A stretch of 64,000 nucleotides of DNA from a virus: positions 29,005 to 93,004 of the IMG/VR virus record IMGVR_UViG_3300010392_000664, one strand, 5' to 3'. Positions 34,880 to 44,338 of the stretch are shown piece after piece. Below the pieces are notes generated by a model that saw only the letters and a program-made list of their open reading frames with translations, searched no databases and had not been told where the DNA came from. Made by a program: the position numbers and the translations under genes. Position 1 is the stretch's first letter, and the number at the start of each line of letters is the position of its first letter.

Positions 34880-35263
34880 TCATTCCGGCCTAGAGTGTGA
34901 TGATCCCACGGCAACTGCACGTGCTATTTCGATAGCACTTTCAGCATCAAACCTATCAAGTAAAACTTGATTAGCTGATATTAATCCGGGGATTGTGACT
35001 TCTTCAGCTATCTTGAGTTTTTCATTCAGGGCATCCATGCCCGATTCCATTTGTTTGACTTTGTCATTTGCTTCAAGAACAGATTCCTTAGCCCTATCTA
35101 ACACCACGCCTATTTCATGTTCCAGATGTGAAATGCTGTCTTTTAGGTCATTAAGTTCTTTTCTTGTTTTTTTGGATTCCGAAATCAGAACCCTGGCTTT
35201 TTTAGATAAGCTGCTCTCAGATGACTTAGCAAACAATCCTTTTATCTTAGAAAAGAACGGCAT
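34880..35263 (-). CDS. coiled-coil hypothetical protein, 127 aa
   Basis: A long coiled coil (residues about 15-90: ESKKTRKELNDLKDSISHLEHEIG...) preceded by a basic MPFFSKIKGLFAK helix. Possibly a scaffold or portal-associated protein, by context only. The ATG overlaps the upstream stop. Confidence 0.55.
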   Translation of the reverse strand: MPFFSKIKGLFAKSSESSLSKKARVLISESKKTRKELNDLKDSISHLEHEIGVVLDRAKESVLEANDKVKQMESGMDALNEKLKIAEEVTIPGLISANQVLLDRFDAESAIEIARAVAVGSSHSRPE

Positions 35264-35667
35264 TAATCTGATCCATTAAAATTGTCGAAGTAATTCGATT
35301 TGCTCTCATTTTGTGGAGCAGAAACGTCAGGAAGCTCATTCTTTTCTAGTACCGCACCAGCACCGGGGAAGGGTTGAGCTTCAAATGCATCCGATGATCT
35401 TGTTTGAAACTGAGGTGCAATTTTCAAAGGAGTGGGCGAATCCTCAGCAATGCCCATTTCCTTTTCAAGCATCTCTTTCAACAAACGAAGACAATTCCAA
35501 AACTCCCCCGTCGGAAAGTTGGATGTTGTCTTTCGGAGAGTAACATCACCATTAGGCTCAATGGTAAACATTGCTCCCATCCATTTTCCCGTCGCCCCAC
35601 CTTCCTCAACCTGCTGAGCAAATGCCTTCTGGCCGTTCTCGTGATTCAACACTTCTTCTACGTTCAT
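35263..35667 (-). CDS. hypothetical protein, 134 aa
   Basis: Start at the ATG at 35667, preceded by AAGGAAAACAACGTC, the standard ribosome site here; an earlier Met at 35688 is possible. The body contains EEGGATGKWMGAMFTIEPNGDVTLRK and a Pro-rich hydrophilic tail. No family. Confidence 0.55.
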   Translation of the reverse strand: MNVEEVLNHENGQKAFAQQVEEGGATGKWMGAMFTIEPNGDVTLRKTTSNFPTGEFWNCLRLLKEMLEKEMGIAEDSPTPLKIAPQFQTRSSDAFEAQPFPGAGAVLEKNELPDVSAPQNESKSNYFDNFNGSD

Positions 35668-35680
35668 GACGTTGTTTTCC

Positions 35681-36019
35681 TTATTCATGAATAATTCCTG
35701 GTAACAATTTAAGTCGATTGACTTTTGCAAATTGCTGAAGATTTTTTACTAATTCTTCAGCCTTTTCACTCCCATTCCTTTCCGGTGGATTTTCATTGTA
35801 ATCGTAACCACAATGTTCTGCAGACTGCAAAAGATATTCACCGGGGTCAGCAACCACCACAGTAGTTACTTGAAGAATCACCTCCTCTTTTATTTGAATT
35901 GTAGGATCCTTGCCAACGGGTCTCCTTACCACACTATACCGAATTGCGTTTTGAAAGAACTTCTCTTCCGATCTTACACAGTCAAAAAACTCTTGAAGTG
36001 TAGGACACTCGATACGCAT
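35681..36019 (-). CDS. putative head-tail connector component, 112 aa
   Basis: Small protein with ECPTLQEFFDCVRSEEKFFQNAI and VILQVTTVVVADPGEYLL. The ribosome site GGAGGTGGTTG lies in the end of the upstream gene, and the ATG overlaps its TGA. Located between the head closure candidate and portal; the role is inferred from position. Confidence 0.5.
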   Translation of the reverse strand: MRIECPTLQEFFDCVRSEEKFFQNAIRYSVVRRPVGKDPTIQIKEEVILQVTTVVVADPGEYLLQSAEHCGYDYNENPPERNGSEKAEELVKNLQQFAKVNRLKLLPGIIHE

Positions 36020-36387
36020 CAACCACCTCCGGTCAGTTTATTGCACATTACCTTGAAAGCAACCCCAAGTCCTGCAGTGCAATCAGGTTCCGCCACGGTC
36101 ACCACATCTATCAAATCCGGGGAACTGACCGCAACTCCATTTCTTTTTGTCACTAAAATTTCATTTCGTTCAGTAACATTAGGATCTGTTGTGAAGTAAA
36201 TTTTCGTATTGACAGCATATCCACGTTTTTCAAAATCCTGAACTTCTTTAGCGGAAGCCGGTTGTTCCCAACACTCGACTTCAGTTTGAACAACTGTTCG
36301 AGAATCTTTACTTCCTCCAAGTGTACCCGCAGACCGAGTTCGTAATCTTATTGTGCACTCATGAGGAAAGTTATCGAGAAGACTCAT
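36019..36387 (-). CDS. putative head closure (gp16/stopper-like) protein
   Basis: 122 aa. SLLDNFPHECTIRLRTRSAG...VVQTEVECWEQPAS, KIYFTTDPNVTERNEILV and VVTVAEPDCTAGLGVAFKV follow the beta-barrel pattern of phage head closure proteins ('...C.......V.f..dp.l.....v...G..y.V......aG.g...kv'). The frame is open to 36396. Supports a head completion role. Confidence 0.6.
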   Translation of the reverse strand: MSLLDNFPHECTIRLRTRSAGTLGGSKDSRTVVQTEVECWEQPASAKEVQDFEKRGYAVNTKIYFTTDPNVTERNEILVTKRNGVAVSSPDLIDVVTVAEPDCTAGLGVAFKVMCNKLTGGG

Positions 36388-36535
36388 GCACCACATCCCG
36401 TCTTGTAATTAACCCTTGTGGTTTTTCAGATTCAGGACACCCATTTATCAAAATATCTTCTTCCTTAGCATTGCCCTTCTCCACGACTTGCTTCATAAAT
36501 TCTAATAGCTCCGGTGAAATTTCGTTAGAATTCAT
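36371..36535 (-). CDS. hypothetical protein, 54 aa
   Basis: Starts at the ATG at 36535 in an ATGA overlap with the previous stop. Helical (NSNEISPELLEFMKQVVEKG) with an acidic/basic tail. Its end overlaps the next gene by 17 bp. No function recognised. Confidence 0.5.
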   Translation of the reverse strand: MNSNEISPELLEFMKQVVEKGNAKEEDILINGCPESEKPQGLITRRDVVHESSR

Positions 36536-36816
36536 GACAAACCCGCCCATTTGGATTCCATAGAAACAGAGTGTACAAATGCTTCCGCTTTGCACCCAGC
36601 TTTCATTTTTTGGCAGTGATGTGTTACAGGGAAGTGGATCCCATTCAAATCAAAGGAATCCTGATTTCTATTCAATTCACTTGTGATGATAACCCCTTCG
36701 ATCACAAGACAATCTGGAATATGAGCTTTATAGATAATCTCTTCTTTTTTCTCCTTTTTCAGGAAGCCCAAACCCATCAAACCAGCAACACATTCCAAAA
36801 AAGATCTTCGTTTCAT
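36532..36816 (-). CDS. small protein with twin-arginine-like N-terminus, 94 aa
   Basis: Begins MKRRSFLECVAGLMGLGF, which resembles a Tat signal (RRxFL followed by a hydrophobic stretch), then a body with HIPDCLVIEGVIITSELN and FPVTHHCQKMKAGCKAEAFVH. Export of a small phage protein would be unusual; the N-terminus could also be a membrane anchor. Ribosome site AGGAAAACAAC. Confidence 0.5.
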   Translation of the reverse strand: MKRRSFLECVAGLMGLGFLKKEKKEEIIYKAHIPDCLVIEGVIITSELNRNQDSFDLNGIHFPVTHHCQKMKAGCKAEAFVHSVSMESKWAGLS

Positions 36817-36825
36817 GTTGTTTTC

Positions 36826-37617
36826 CTAACTTGCCAAAGCCCAACCGTAGTTAACAAAATCATTCAGTTTTTCAACTGTCTCCGGAAGTAAATCCCACGC
36901 CCCACCTACTAATTTTTTAAGAGCTGAAGCATCTACCTGATAGTTATATTCCCCCATCCTTTCGCTGATTAGAGGCCCGGCAGTGAAACCAAGGCGAGCA
37001 CTTTTCTTTAATGCCTGGACTTTCAGAAATCTTCGAACAGCCTCATCAACAACAGCTTCATGAATCGGAGATGCATCAAGAATTAAATCTTGGCCACGCA
37101 ATTCCGCCTGAGTATACCCGGCAACATAAACGATTTTGACAGAACCTGCTATGTTAGGCCATCGCCCTCTGGATCGAATAATTCCGTCTTCGCATACTTT
37201 ATTGCCAGAAGAATCTACAAGATTATAATTTGGTTGAAAATCAGTCCCCTCTGTGCTCAAAGATGAAAAGGAACCCGGTCTTGCACCATTTCTGCCGTCA
37301 TAATCAATTGACAATGAAGTGATAGAGCGAACCGGTAAGTGCCGCACCTGCAATTCTTCGGACGACAAACCCCCTAACTCCCTCAGATACGCCTCCGTAC
37401 TGTTTACCTCCCACACGGCTTGCCGGGCATCCCTTGCGTAATCCATCTGAGGATAAAATTCAGTATGAGATCTTTGCACCGGATCGTACTTTAATTGCCG
37501 CTTAACAGCAGCTTCGGCTTTAGTGATACTTTGTATCACTAAAGCACGTTCTGTCTCGGTTTCAGAATCTTGCAAACCCAAAGCCAACAGCACTTCTGAT
37601 GTGTCTACTATTTGCAT
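36826..37617 (-). CDS. putative head-tail connector (gp6/adaptor-like) protein
   Basis: 263 aa. The early part TSEVLLALGLQDSETETERALVIQSITKAEAAVKRQLKY is like the helical start of adaptors. WEVNSTEAYLRELGGLSSEELQVRHLPVRSITSLSIDYD and SVKIVYVAGYTQAELRG are also typical of larger connectors ('lpv..v.......', 'i.v.Y.AGy'). The C-terminus is helical. Upstream of head closure, matching the gene order of the neck. Confidence 0.7.
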   Translation of the reverse strand: MQIVDTSEVLLALGLQDSETETERALVIQSITKAEAAVKRQLKYDPVQRSHTEFYPQMDYARDARQAVWEVNSTEAYLRELGGLSSEELQVRHLPVRSITSLSIDYDGRNGARPGSFSSLSTEGTDFQPNYNLVDSSGNKVCEDGIIRSRGRWPNIAGSVKIVYVAGYTQAELRGQDLILDASPIHEAVVDEAVRRFLKVQALKKSARLGFTAGPLISERMGEYNYQVDASALKKLVGGAWDLLPETVEKLNDFVNYGWALAS

Positions 37618-37626
37618 GAGAGCACC

Positions 37627-37992
37627 TTATGTGTCTTCTAAAATAAAGATCTGTCGATCCACATTTTTCCATTCACCTACGTCCGCATTATCAAAATAAT
37701 CCAAAAATAAGGTGTAGACTCCAGGATCAAAGGTTAGATCACTGGCGTCAATTCTCAACCTATTTTTTCCGGAGGTAGGGGAATTTTTTGAAAAACTACT
37801 GCCGTTATCGGTATCTGCATCACTATCTACGCTAAATTGGGCATCTGCTAAAGCCGTTCCCAATCTACCGACACGACCAACAACCGCTCGGATTTTATCG
37901 TTTGACTGGGGTATTATCACACTAGAGTCAGCCTTAAGGATTTGAAAATCTTTAGTAAAGCCCCGATTTTTGTATGCGTAGATAATTGCCAT
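37627..37992 (-). CDS. small beta-rich virion protein, 121 aa
   Basis: NRGFTKDFQILKADSSVIIPQSNDKIRAVVGRVGRLG and DASDLTFDPGVYTLFLDYFDN give a beta sandwich-like pattern as found in BppU-type N-terminal domains of baseplate or fibre proteins. Located between the giant Ser-rich protein and the connector gene. Confidence 0.5.
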   Translation of the reverse strand: MAIIYAYKNRGFTKDFQILKADSSVIIPQSNDKIRAVVGRVGRLGTALADAQFSVDSDADTDNGSSFSKNSPTSGKNRLRIDASDLTFDPGVYTLFLDYFDNADVGEWKNVDRQIFILEDT

Positions 37993-38013
37993 GACGACTT
38001 TATACCTTATTTT

Positions 38014-40608
38014 TTAGGACAAGGGCACCTCACAAGTTGCACTTTTTGGACTTACAATAATTCCAGCAGAGCTACTTGATGACTCGGAACTTGATGTTGA
38101 AAGACTTTGGCTGCTTGATTCGGAAGAACTGCTCGATGAGCTTACTGAACTACTCGATACCGATGAACTACTTGATGATGAGCTACTGCTGCTACTTGAT
38201 ACGGACGAGGATGAGCTACTCGATTGTGAAGATCTACTGGATGCCGAACTACTTGAATGAGATGATTCAGAAGAACTGCTGGATTCCGAAGAAGCCGACG
38301 ATACCGATGAGCTACTTGATGACTCACTCGATTGTGAACTGCTTGTAGATGATTGACTCGATGAACTACTTGATGATGATTCACTAGATCCCGACGATCG
38401 ACTAGAAGCTGAGCTACTTGATTTACTTGATGAGGTAGAACTTGATGAGCTACTTGATAATGACGAAGATGAGCTACTCGACTCGGAACTACTTGACGAG
38501 CTAGAGGCCGAAGACGGTGACGAGGACGACTCACTAGAAGCCGACGACGAACTAGCCGAGGAACTACTCGACGACGCAGACGACGACGATTCTGACGACG
38601 ACGACGACTCTGATGACGAAGTTGACGATGAGCTAGAGAGTGATGATGAACTTATCGATGAACTACTGGTTGAGCTTATCGAAGATGATGAGCTACTTGA
38701 TGATGCAGACGACTTGCTTGACGCAGAACTACTGGATCGACTGCTTGACAAGCTGCTTGATGATTCAGATGAACTGCTCGACGAGCTTACTGACGAGGAA
38801 GAACTGCTCGATAACGAGCTACTCGAACTGCTCGACAACGAACTACTTGACGAAACACTCGAAACACTACTGCTTGATATGGATGATCTACTAGAAGCAG
38901 AGCTACTTGATTGGCTACTCGCGGAACTGCTACTTGATTGGCTACTGGCAGAACTACTCGATTGACTGCTGCTTGATACCGATGAACTACTTGATGATGA
39001 TAAGGAAGAAGATGAAGACTCTGACGACTGGCTAGATGTAGAAACCGACGACCGGCTAGATGCAGAACTGCTTGATTTACTAGATGACTGTGAGCTACTT
39101 GAAACCGATGAGCTACTTGAAGATGAAACCGACGAGCTGCTTTGACTTGACACCGACGAACTAGAGGTGCTGCTACTGGATGTGCTGCTACTAGAGCTGC
39201 TGTTACTGCTAGATGTCGATGAAAAACTCGACGGTGAACTTGATGAAACAGATGATGACGTTGAATTTGACGGAGAACTACTGCTACTTGATTGACTACT
39301 GCTTGAACTGCTAGACTGACTGCTAGACGATTGCGAACTTACTGATGAAGATGATTGACTGCTAGATGATTGACTAGATGACGAATGACTAGATGACGAA
39401 GATTGGCTACTCGTAGAAGATACTGACGATTGACTACTACTGGATAATTCGGAAGACGAACTACTTGATTGCCCGCTGCTTGATTCTGAAGATGACGAAC
39501 TGTTGACAGAAGATAGCGAACTACTACTGCTCGACAAAGATGAAGATGAACTGCTTGATACAGATGAACTGCTTGATACGGATGAAACAGATGACGAACT
39601 GCTTGACAGGCTACTGCTAGAACTACTCGATACGCTTGAAGATGAAGATGTAGAAATCGAACTGCTTGACACCGACGAGTAACTCGAAGGTGAGCTTGAC
39701 GATAACGAAGAGGATACGGAACTACTAGAACTGTTTACAGATGAAACAGAACTACTTGACACCGAAGAAACAGATGACTGACTAGATGACGAAAACGACG
39801 AAGGTGAACTGCTGCTCGATCTACTTGATTCTGATGTACTTGAAGCCGAACTACTCGACAAAGATGACACACTCGATACCGACGAAGATGACGATTCCGA
39901 TTGTGAAGAAGATGACGAAAGACTTGATAAAGAACTTTCTGATGAACTACTCGAATTAATAGATGATAAGCTACTGCTTGATGAAGAATTTATTGAAGAT
40001 AAGGAACTACTGCTTGACGAATTCAATGACGACGGAGAACTGCTTGACGCAGAACTACTGGAACTTGAATTTACAGATGACGAAGAATCAGAGCTACTCG
40101 ATGACTCATCTGCCGCAGTGTAGTATACCGTTATTGTCAAGTGATCAACATATGCAACAGCACCTTCACCAGAATTAGAACCTCCCGTTACTGATACAGC
40201 AAAACCAAATGTTGATGCATTTATATCAGAATCAGTCCAGGTCTCTCCCCACAAGTAGGATGAACCTCCCAATGCACGAGAAGTTTCTGCACCTGACCAA
40301 GATAAGGTTTGATCCGTAGAACCAATGGATCCACCTTTGACTATTCGGGCAGCGTTATGACTCAGCACGCCGGTGAGGTCGTTGTCCCCACTTTCAGGAG
40401 TAACAACAATTCCATCTATCGTTGCTCCAGATGGGATTGAAAACCCGAAGCTCTGGAATAGAAGGTAGTGGGAAGTCGCAGATTCTACGTCAGCCGTCGC
40501 CCGCGAATCATCGCTTGACGCAGCATTTGAAGGATTCGACCATGACACAGTACCCACTGAAGCATCGTCAGAGATCGAACCGGATGAATTTGGGCCTTCC
40601 GATGCCAT
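38014..40608 (-). CDS. giant polyserine virion protein
   Basis: 864 aa. A 170-residue N-terminal domain with TVSWSNPSNAASSDDSRATADVE, LLFQSFGFSIPSGATIDGIVV and VDHLTITVYYTAA looks like a beta-sandwich attachment domain. About 670 residues follow that are mostly Ser, with single Val, Gln, Ala, Glu, Leu, Lys, Arg or Thr every 3-6 residues, and a short hydrophobic end. The Ser codons are widely mixed, so this is not a simple DNA repeat. Likely an extended, flexible or glycosylated fibre. Reverse-strand ORFs rich in Leu/Asp/Glu here are shadows. Confidence 0.75.
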   Translation of the reverse strand: MASEGPNSSGSISDDASVGTVSWSNPSNAASSDDSRATADVESATSHYLLFQSFGFSIPSGATIDGIVVTPESGDNDLTGVLSHNAARIVKGGSIGSTDQTLSWSGAETSRALGGSSYLWGETWTDSDINASTFGFAVSVTGGSNSGEGAVAYVDHLTITVYYTAADESSSSSDSSSSVNSSSSSSASSSSPSSLNSSSSSSLSSINSSSSSSLSSINSSSSSESSLSSLSSSSSQSESSSSSVSSVSSLSSSSASSTSESSRSSSSSPSSFSSSSQSSVSSVSSSSVSSVNSSSSSVSSSLSSSSPSSYSSVSSSSISTSSSSSVSSSSSSSLSSSSSSVSSVSSSSSVSSSSSSSLSSSSSSLSSVNSSSSSESSSGQSSSSSSELSSSSQSSVSSTSSQSSSSSHSSSSQSSSSQSSSSVSSQSSSSQSSSSSSSQSSSSSSPSNSTSSSVSSSSPSSFSSTSSSNSSSSSSTSSSSTSSSSVSSQSSSSVSSSSSSSVSSSSQSSSKSSSSASSRSSVSTSSQSSESSSSSLSSSSSSSVSSSSQSSSSASSQSSSSSASSQSSSSASSRSSISSSSVSSVSSSSSLSSSSSSSLSSSSSSSVSSSSSSSESSSSLSSSRSSSSASSKSSASSSSSSSSISSTSSSSISSSSLSSSSSTSSSESSSSSESSSSASSSSSSASSSSASSESSSSPSSASSSSSSSESSSSSSSLSSSSSSSTSSSKSSSSASSRSSGSSESSSSSSSSQSSTSSSQSSESSSSSSVSSASSESSSSSESSHSSSSASSRSSQSSSSSSSVSSSSSSSSSSSSSVSSSSVSSSSSSSESSSQSLSTSSSESSSSSAGIIVSPKSATCEVPLS

Positions 40609-40617
40609 TTGCTTACT

Positions 40618-41061
40618 TTAATCAATAGTAGCAATTAATGCCGTCAAAGCATCCCGCAACCCTGCGGTCTGTCCCGGTGTAAATGTTCTTACACTCACTC
40701 CAGTTGGAGTCAAAATATCTTTCAAGATATAAGTCCCGTCATCAGGGAAGTTCGTGGATATCCAAGAAACGACGGAATCTATAGCGGCTATCATAGTATT
40801 GAATTCTGCCACAATATCCAGACCGATATCTTCAAATTGTTCTTGAGCATAGGCAGCAATACCTGGTGTTGCTTTGATTTCGTTAAATTCTTCATTTGCG
40901 TTAATGCATTGTCGATATATTTCAAGAACAACATTTGCCGACACATCATCGGCTTGCATAGCACTCACATAATTAGTGGATCGTTCTTTTATCAGACCCG
41001 CCAATTCTTGTGCTTTCTCAAGAGCCACAGCTTGAGAACTATTGGTTGCCGGAAATGCCAT
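40618..41061 (-). CDS. hypothetical virion-region protein, 147 aa
   Basis: Helical N-terminal part (QAVALEKAQELAGLIKERS) and a C-terminus with DDGTYILKDILTPTGVSVRTFTPGQTAGLRDAL. Good GGAG ribosome site. It lies between the two largest Ser-rich genes; its C-terminal half recalls the 129-aa protein at 43948 only in composition. Function unknown. Confidence 0.5.
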   Translation of the reverse strand: MAFPATNSSQAVALEKAQELAGLIKERSTNYVSAMQADDVSANVVLEIYRQCINANEEFNEIKATPGIAAYAQEQFEDIGLDIVAEFNTMIAAIDSVVSWISTNFPDDGTYILKDILTPTGVSVRTFTPGQTAGLRDALTALIATID

Positions 41062-41073
41062 AATATTTATCTC

Positions 41074-43242
41074 CTAAATCAAATCAGAAGCCGACGACGA
41101 AGCCGGTTCATTATTTGTTAAAACCGACGATTCTGACGGTCCTGTACCTTCTACCGTTTTACCGACTGGAAAATCAAGGATCCCTTCGGAACTACTTGTG
41201 CTGGAGCTGCTTGATTGTGAAGAAACACTGGATTGACTTGAGCTTGACACACTTGAACTAGAAACCGAGGACTCGCTTGAACTTTGTGAACTTACTTCCG
41301 ATTGACTGGAACTGCTTGAACTTTGTGAACTTGCGGAACTGCTCGATACTGAAGAAATGCTTGATGAAGAAATTGACGAAGAACTGAAACTTGATAAGCT
41401 CGATGCACTAGATGATGAAAAACTACTTAATGACGAGACACTTGACACACTCGATGAAGAAGCAGATGAGATGCTTGATGCACTGGATACCGAAGAATTG
41501 CTTGATGACGATACCGATGAGCTACTTAATGATGATACTGATGAAACACTTGATGAGGAAACAGATGAGACGCTAGAACTACTAAATGAACTACTGGAGC
41601 TAGAATTTATTGAACTTAATGAACTGCTTGAACTACTCGAATTTTCTGCCGATTGAGAACTTGAGCTGCTTGAATTCAGTGATGATGGGCTGCTAGAGCT
41701 ACTTGAATTTATTGATGATAGGGAACTGCTGCTTGATACACTAGATGCACTAGAACTGCTTGAATTTAAACTGCTTTGTGAACTACTGGAACTGCTTGAA
41801 TTTACAGATGACAGAGAACTAGAACTACTCGATGAATTTACAGATGACAGAGAACTACTGGAACTGCTTGAATTCACCGATGACAGAGAACTTGAGCTGC
41901 TGGAGTTTATAGATGAGGATGAGCTATGTGAGCTTGAACTACTGGAATTTAAACTACTAGACGAACTGCTTGACGTTCCAAGAGAAGATAACGAACTACT
42001 GGAGCTGCTCGATGAATTTAATGAACTACTGGATGAAGTCAGGGAACTCGAGCTTGATGTTCCAAGAGAAGAGGAAGGTGAAGAAGACGAGCTGCTCGAA
42101 TTTACCGATGATGGAGAACTGGAACTACTGGATGAATTTAAGCTACTTTGTGAACTACTAGAACTGCTCGAATTTATTGAAGATGATGAATGACTAGAAC
42201 TTGAGCTGTTGATGCTGCTTTGTGAACTGCTCGATGATGAATTATCACCACCTCTCAATTCATTTCCATCAAATGCACCTATACTCCAAGTAGTTGCCCC
42301 AGCATTACGATCATACCCTGTAATGTCTAATTCTACATCTGTTGGAGTTGTTCCATAATCATTGCCCGCCTCGAATATATCAGCATCCACATCTTGAATA
42401 TGGTAGTCTTCACTGCCTACCGTTGTAGAAACGAACTGATTCGCTCTTGTTATCGAATCAATGGCACCCGTTCCACTTGCTGATGTATCCTCTGCTGCAT
42501 TGTATTCAGTTTGAGCATTAGTTGGTGAAGCCAAACTGTAATCTTGAATAGTACCAGAAGTAGATCCGCTAACTCCCGTAACAACGCAATTTTTATATTC
42601 ATTATTTGCATTGTCACCCATCGCCAAACCGTAACAACTGCCGGTTCCAAGATTATTGACAATGTTATCAACAGTTACGTTGAACACTTCTTGAATACGG
42701 ACATTATTTGCAGTTGAACAATAAACTCCTGTCACAACATTCGCAGTAGAGGCCGAGTTTGATATTCCATAAACCACACTATTATGAAATTCACAACCAC
42801 CATTGAGAACTTTGAAACCATTTTGACTATTATTATTGGATGTGCAATCATGCAAGATCAACCACTTATAGAAATTTTGACTATTTCTATCTGTACCTGA
42901 CCGAGCATCATAAACAATCCCCTCATTAGAACCGACACTAAAACCAGCGACATCTATATCCAACCATTCTACAGTAGTATTTGGAACCGCAACAGATACG
43001 ACACTGTCATTATCTGTTCTTACAATCTCTACTCCGGTGCCTTCAGTCCCGTCATGCCTATGTCCAGATGCTACCGATAGCGTAATATCATCAGGATCTG
43101 TGTCATTAATAATGACAGCTTCATCAAATGGAGAATCGTCGTAGCATTCACCAAGTTGGGATCCCGTTCCTAGAGCTGCCTCCCACGAAGCTATTGTTGT
43201 GTAGTCTCCGGTTCCGTTTGATCTAATAGCTAAAGTTGGCAT
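41074..43242 (-). CDS. beta-helix protein with polyserine half
   Basis: 722 aa. The N-terminal 335 residues look like a right-handed beta helix (repeated NNVRIQEVFNVTVDN, NEYKNCVVTGVSGST, GFKVLNGGCEFHNSVVYG), a fold of phage tailspikes and polysaccharide lyases. The next 330 residues are Ser tracts punctuated mostly by Asn, Leu, Val, Gln and Ile, giving a regular 'NSSSSSS' cadence. The last 40 residues are less repetitive. The enzyme, if any, is unidentified: no catalytic set was seen. Confidence 0.65.
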   Translation of the reverse strand: MPTLAIRSNGTGDYTTIASWEAALGTGSQLGECYDDSPFDEAVIINDTDPDDITLSVASGHRHDGTEGTGVEIVRTDNDSVVSVAVPNTTVEWLDIDVAGFSVGSNEGIVYDARSGTDRNSQNFYKWLILHDCTSNNNSQNGFKVLNGGCEFHNSVVYGISNSASTANVVTGVYCSTANNVRIQEVFNVTVDNIVNNLGTGSCYGLAMGDNANNEYKNCVVTGVSGSTSGTIQDYSLASPTNAQTEYNAAEDTSASGTGAIDSITRANQFVSTTVGSEDYHIQDVDADIFEAGNDYGTTPTDVELDITGYDRNAGATTWSIGAFDGNELRGGDNSSSSSSQSSINSSSSSHSSSSINSSSSSSSQSSLNSSSSSSSPSSVNSSSSSSSPSSSLGTSSSSSLTSSSSSLNSSSSSSSSLSSLGTSSSSSSSLNSSSSSSHSSSSSINSSSSSSLSSVNSSSSSSSLSSVNSSSSSSSLSSVNSSSSSSSQSSLNSSSSSASSVSSSSSLSSINSSSSSSPSSLNSSSSSSQSAENSSSSSSSLSSINSSSSSSFSSSSVSSVSSSSVSSVSSLSSSSVSSSSNSSVSSASSISSASSSSVSSVSSLSSFSSSSASSLSSFSSSSISSSSISSVSSSSASSQSSSSSSQSEVSSQSSSESSVSSSSVSSSSQSSVSSQSSSSSTSSSEGILDFPVGKTVEGTGPSESSVLTNNEPASSSASDLI

Positions 43243-43243
43243 C

Positions 43244-43948
43244 TTAGCCTGCTCTCCTTGCCACTACTCTTAAAGAACAGGCATAACCAAGACAATACAA
43301 ACAAATCAGTTCATTTGTGTTTTCAATGCGTTTGACTAATTCTAAAGGAACCAATCTTCTCCACGGAAGGACTTGCCCCTGCAATTCTTTAGCTGCCGCA
43401 TCACTTAATGGCCGAGATAGGGGTAATACCAAATGCTCTTTATTTTCTTTCCACCCGAACGGACCCCAGGTAGGACGCCTGCCGGTCCTCAAGGTGATCT
43501 TATCCCAGAGTAACTGCATTGAAGCTAATGATAAATCACGCCTACCACCAAACCATATCTCTTGTCCAGGAATACCGAAAATTCGATGATTGCCGTGATC
43601 TAATCGATTATCAATGTATTCCTGTACATGATTATGCTGAGCACGGCCATCTACTATTTTGGGAATTTTTCCAAATGAGTGCTGCTCCCCTGTAGGCAAC
43701 TCTGTTCTCAAAACCTCATCACCATGCCGAGCAAACTCATACTGATATGTGGATGATTGCATTAAGTATGCTAATGAATAGGTGGGTAATAACCCATTTG
43801 GTGTTTTTTTCACATTTCTGACATGGCACACATGAGATGCATCCACATGCAAACAACGTCGATGGGAAATAGCTGAAATTACTTTCCCATCGACTTTACG
43901 AGGATTTCCTAATTTATCCCCCACCTTGATTATCAAAGCACCGTTCAT
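43244..43948 (-). CDS. hypothetical virion-region protein, 234 aa
   Basis: No family recognised. RCLHVDASHVCHVRNVKKTPNGLLPTYSLA, IWFGGRRDLSLASMQLLWDKI and the closing ELICLYCLGYACSLRVVARRAG (with CLYC) are visible. It overlaps the upstream stop (TAATG). Placed among fibre-type genes. Confidence 0.5.
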   Translation of the reverse strand: MNGALIIKVGDKLGNPRKVDGKVISAISHRRCLHVDASHVCHVRNVKKTPNGLLPTYSLAYLMQSSTYQYEFARHGDEVLRTELPTGEQHSFGKIPKIVDGRAQHNHVQEYIDNRLDHGNHRIFGIPGQEIWFGGRRDLSLASMQLLWDKITLRTGRRPTWGPFGWKENKEHLVLPLSRPLSDAAAKELQGQVLPWRRLVPLELVKRIENTNELICLYCLGYACSLRVVARRAG

Positions 43949-44337
43949 TAGACATCCTGATCAACTGCAACAACAACTCCATTTTTATAAAGCCTCATCT
44001 CATTTGCTCCGCCTTCTAAACCGGCTTGCTCAGATAAGTCAGCAATCAGTTGAGCAAATGCATTGATGCCAGTTTTGCCGCTGTAAGCAAATGAGGCACT
44101 CAATACGGAAACAAGATTACTTCCCCAGTCAGACTGAATTTGAGCAAGCCCATATTCATCTTGGCTCGCTGCTGCCGCATCAGTGACAACAGTATCCAAA
44201 AGAGCTTTCAAATCAGCATGCACAGATAAGTTATTTCCGAAATTTGTAAATGCCGTTAAAATGGCATTTCTCTGTGTCGCTGGTTTACCACTCGCAATAT
44301 CTCTTGTGAGTGTTTCAATTTCTGTTCCAGTTGCCAT
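43948..44337 (-). CDS. hypothetical helical virion-region protein, 129 aa
   Basis: Helical, Ala-rich (RDIASGKPATQRNAILTAFTNFG, DAAAASQDEYGLAQIQSD), ending NEMRLYKNGVVVAVDQDV. Ribosome site AAGGAAA. Could be a fibre-associated coil; no family identified. Confidence 0.5.
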   Translation of the reverse strand: MATGTEIETLTRDIASGKPATQRNAILTAFTNFGNNLSVHADLKALLDTVVTDAAAASQDEYGLAQIQSDWGSNLVSVLSASFAYSGKTGINAFAQLIADLSEQAGLEGGANEMRLYKNGVVVAVDQDV

Positions 44338-44338
44338 G

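Noticed and set aside
38076-38965. Rightward ORFs rich in Leu/Asp/Glu inside the Ser-rich gene, and similar ones at 41357-41656
   Set aside because: They are the reverse complement of Ser codons in the real gene; composition mirrors it and there are no ribosome sites.
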